DNA of 5,472 bases from Pseudomonadota bacterium. GTDB taxonomy: Bacteria > Pseudomonadota > Alphaproteobacteria > Acetobacterales > Acetobacteraceae. A program made the translations under genes and the position numbers. The stretch spans positions 1 to 5,472 of the forward strand of contig JAJZFF010000452.1 in the NCBI GenBank assembly GCA_021805485.1, given 5' to 3'. The notes beneath the pieces were generated by a model. That model did no database searches. It worked only from the letters and a program-made list of their open reading frames with translations, and had not been told where the DNA came from. Numbering within the stretch: the stretch's first letter is position 1; each line of letters opens with the position of its first letter. Positions 4,402 to 5,472 of the stretch are shown piece by piece.

Positions 4402-5472
4402 ATGGCAGAGATTGTGGTCCTTGGGGCGGGGCTTGGCGGCACGCTCGCCGCGTTCGAAACCGCGGGACAGATCCGGCCGGAAGACAGGATCACGCTGATC
4501 GGCGAGCGGAACACGTTCCAGTTCACCCCGTCCAACCCCTGGGTCGCCGTCGGCTGGCGCGAGCGCGCCGACATCGAGGTCTCGCTCGACAAGGTGACGC
4601 GCCGCAAGAACATCACCTTCCGCACCGAGGGCGCCGCCCGCGTGCATCCGGCCGAAAACCGCGTCGAGCTCAATGGCGGCGAGAGCATTCCCTACGATTA
4701 TCTCATCATCGCCACCGGCCCCGAACTCGCCTTCGACGAGATTCCCGGCTGCGGCCCCGGGCAGAACACCGTCTCGATCTGCCAGACCGACCACGCCGCC
4801 GCCGCTTTCGAGGCGTTCGAGCGCTTCTGCGCCAATCCGGGGCCGGTCGTCGTCGGCGCGGTGCAGGGCGCGTCCTGCTTCGGCCCGGCCTACGAATTCG
4901 CCTTCATCCTCGATCGCGAACTGCGCAAGCGACGCCTGCGCAGCAAGGTGCCGATGACCTTCGTCACCTCCGAACCCTATATCGGCCATCTCGGGCTCGA
5001 TGGCGTGGGCGACACCAAGTCGCTGATGGAGAGCGAGCTGCGCCACCGCCACATCAAATGGATCACCAACGCGAAGATCGCCGCGGTGGATGCCGAAAAG
5101 GTGGTGGCCGAGGAAGTCGGCGCGGACGGCCAGACGATCGCAACCCACGAGCTGCCCAGCCGTTTCACCATGTTCCTGCCCGCCTTTCGCGGCGTGCCGG
5201 CGCTGCGCGGCATCGAGGGGCTGGTCAATCCGCGCGGCTTCGTGCTGATCGACGAGCACCAGCGCAACCAGACCTATCCGAACGTCTTCAGCGTCGGCGT
5301 CTGCGTCGCGATCCCGCCGGTGGGCAAGACGCCGGTGCCGGTCGGTGTGCCGAAGACAGGTTTCATGATCGAATCGATGGTCACCGCCACCGCCCACAAT
5401 ATCGGCGCGCTGCTGCGCGGCGAGGCGCCGCACGCGCGGGCGACGTGGAACGCCGTCTGCCTTGCCGATTTC
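4402..5472 (+). CDS. sqr: sulfide:quinone oxidoreductase (partial, C-terminus outside window)
   Basis: Membrane-associated FAD enzyme that oxidises sulfide to polysulfide or persulfide and passes electrons to the quinone pool. 357 residues are visible; the A. ferrooxidans enzyme is about 434, so about 75 residues, including the C-terminal amphipathic membrane-anchoring helices, are missing. The FAD dinucleotide-binding motif GAGLGG is at 8-13, the FQFTPSNPWVAVGW motif at 39-52, and a second FAD motif, YDYLIIATGPELAF, at 98-111. The catalytic cysteines are Cys127 (SICQTDHA), Cys159 (QGASCFGPAYE) and Cys353 (WNAVCLADF), matching Cys128/160/356 of the A. ferrooxidans enzyme as recalled. His131 and His196 match its catalytic histidines. 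Cys117, Cys143 and Cys301 are extra. The C-terminal part keeps PVPVGVPKTGFMIESM (311-326), near the quinone/FAD site. It is divergent from the repressor operon. Flavocytochrome c sulfide dehydrogenase is unlikely, as there is no signal peptide. Confidence 0.95.
   Translation, partial: MAEIVVLGAGLGGTLAAFETAGQIRPEDRITLIGERNTFQFTPSNPWVAVGWRERADIEVSLDKVTRRKNITFRTEGAARVHPAENRVELNGGESIPYDYLIIATGPELAFDEIPGCGPGQNTVSICQTDHAAAAFEAFERFCANPGPVVVGAVQGASCFGPAYEFAFILDRELRKRRLRSKVPMTFVTSEPYIGHLGLDGVGDTKSLMESELRHRHIKWITNAKIAAVDAEKVVAEEVGADGQTIATHELPSRFTMFLPAFRGVPALRGIEGLVNPRGFVLIDEHQRNQTYPNVFSVGVCVAIPPVGKTPVPVGVPKTGFMIESMVTATAHNIGALLRGEAPHARATWNAVCLADF

Noticed and set aside
3841..5433. 530-residue minus-strand frame fusing the repressor with a long N-terminal extension
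   Set aside because: The extension is antisense to sqr and runs through the promoter/operator region. Only the last 118 residues, from the ATG at 4195-4197, resemble a protein family.

Overview
This GC-rich window carries a divergent gene cluster that looks like a sulfide / reactive-sulfur response locus of a proteobacterium. The dense GC-ending codon use, the close match of the quinone reductase to the Acidithiobacillus ferrooxidans-type enzyme (recalled from memory, not searched) and the BigR-like regulator suggest an alphaproteobacterium, possibly an acidophilic acetobacterial lineage such as Acidiphilium. That placement is inference only.

Minus strand (positions 4197 down to 1): a four-gene, tightly packed operon. 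In transcription order it encodes a BigR/SqrR-type ArsR-family repressor (4197-3841), a single-domain rhodanese (3844-3482, 4-bp overlap), a periplasmic membrane-fusion protein (3441-2431, 40-bp gap) and an RND inner-membrane transporter (2434 to beyond position 1, 4-bp overlap, C-terminal part missing). Plus strand (4402 to beyond 5472): a sulfide:quinone oxidoreductase, sqr, cut off near its C-terminus by the window edge. It keeps all three catalytic cysteines of the family.

The 204-bp divergent intergenic region (4198-4401) is the regulatory core. It holds an AT-rich compound palindrome (4203-4228) lying exactly on a sigma70-type promoter for the regulator operon (TTGACA, 17 bp, TATATA). 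A weaker plus-strand promoter is interleaved on the same bases. Further toward sqr there is an FNR/FixK-type box (TTGAT-N4-GTCAA, 4303-4316) with a -10-like hexamer at class II spacing.

Working model (inference): sulfide or persulfide oxidises the repressor into its disulfide form and releases the operator. Sqr then oxidises sulfide to polysulfide/sulfane sulfur with electrons going to quinone, the rhodanese carries sulfane sulfur onward, and the RND pump exports something connected with sulfur stress. The FNR-type box would add redox or oxygen control of sqr. The RND pump inside a sulfide-sensor operon is the least explained and most interesting part. No RNA gene, mobile element or CRISPR array was seen.
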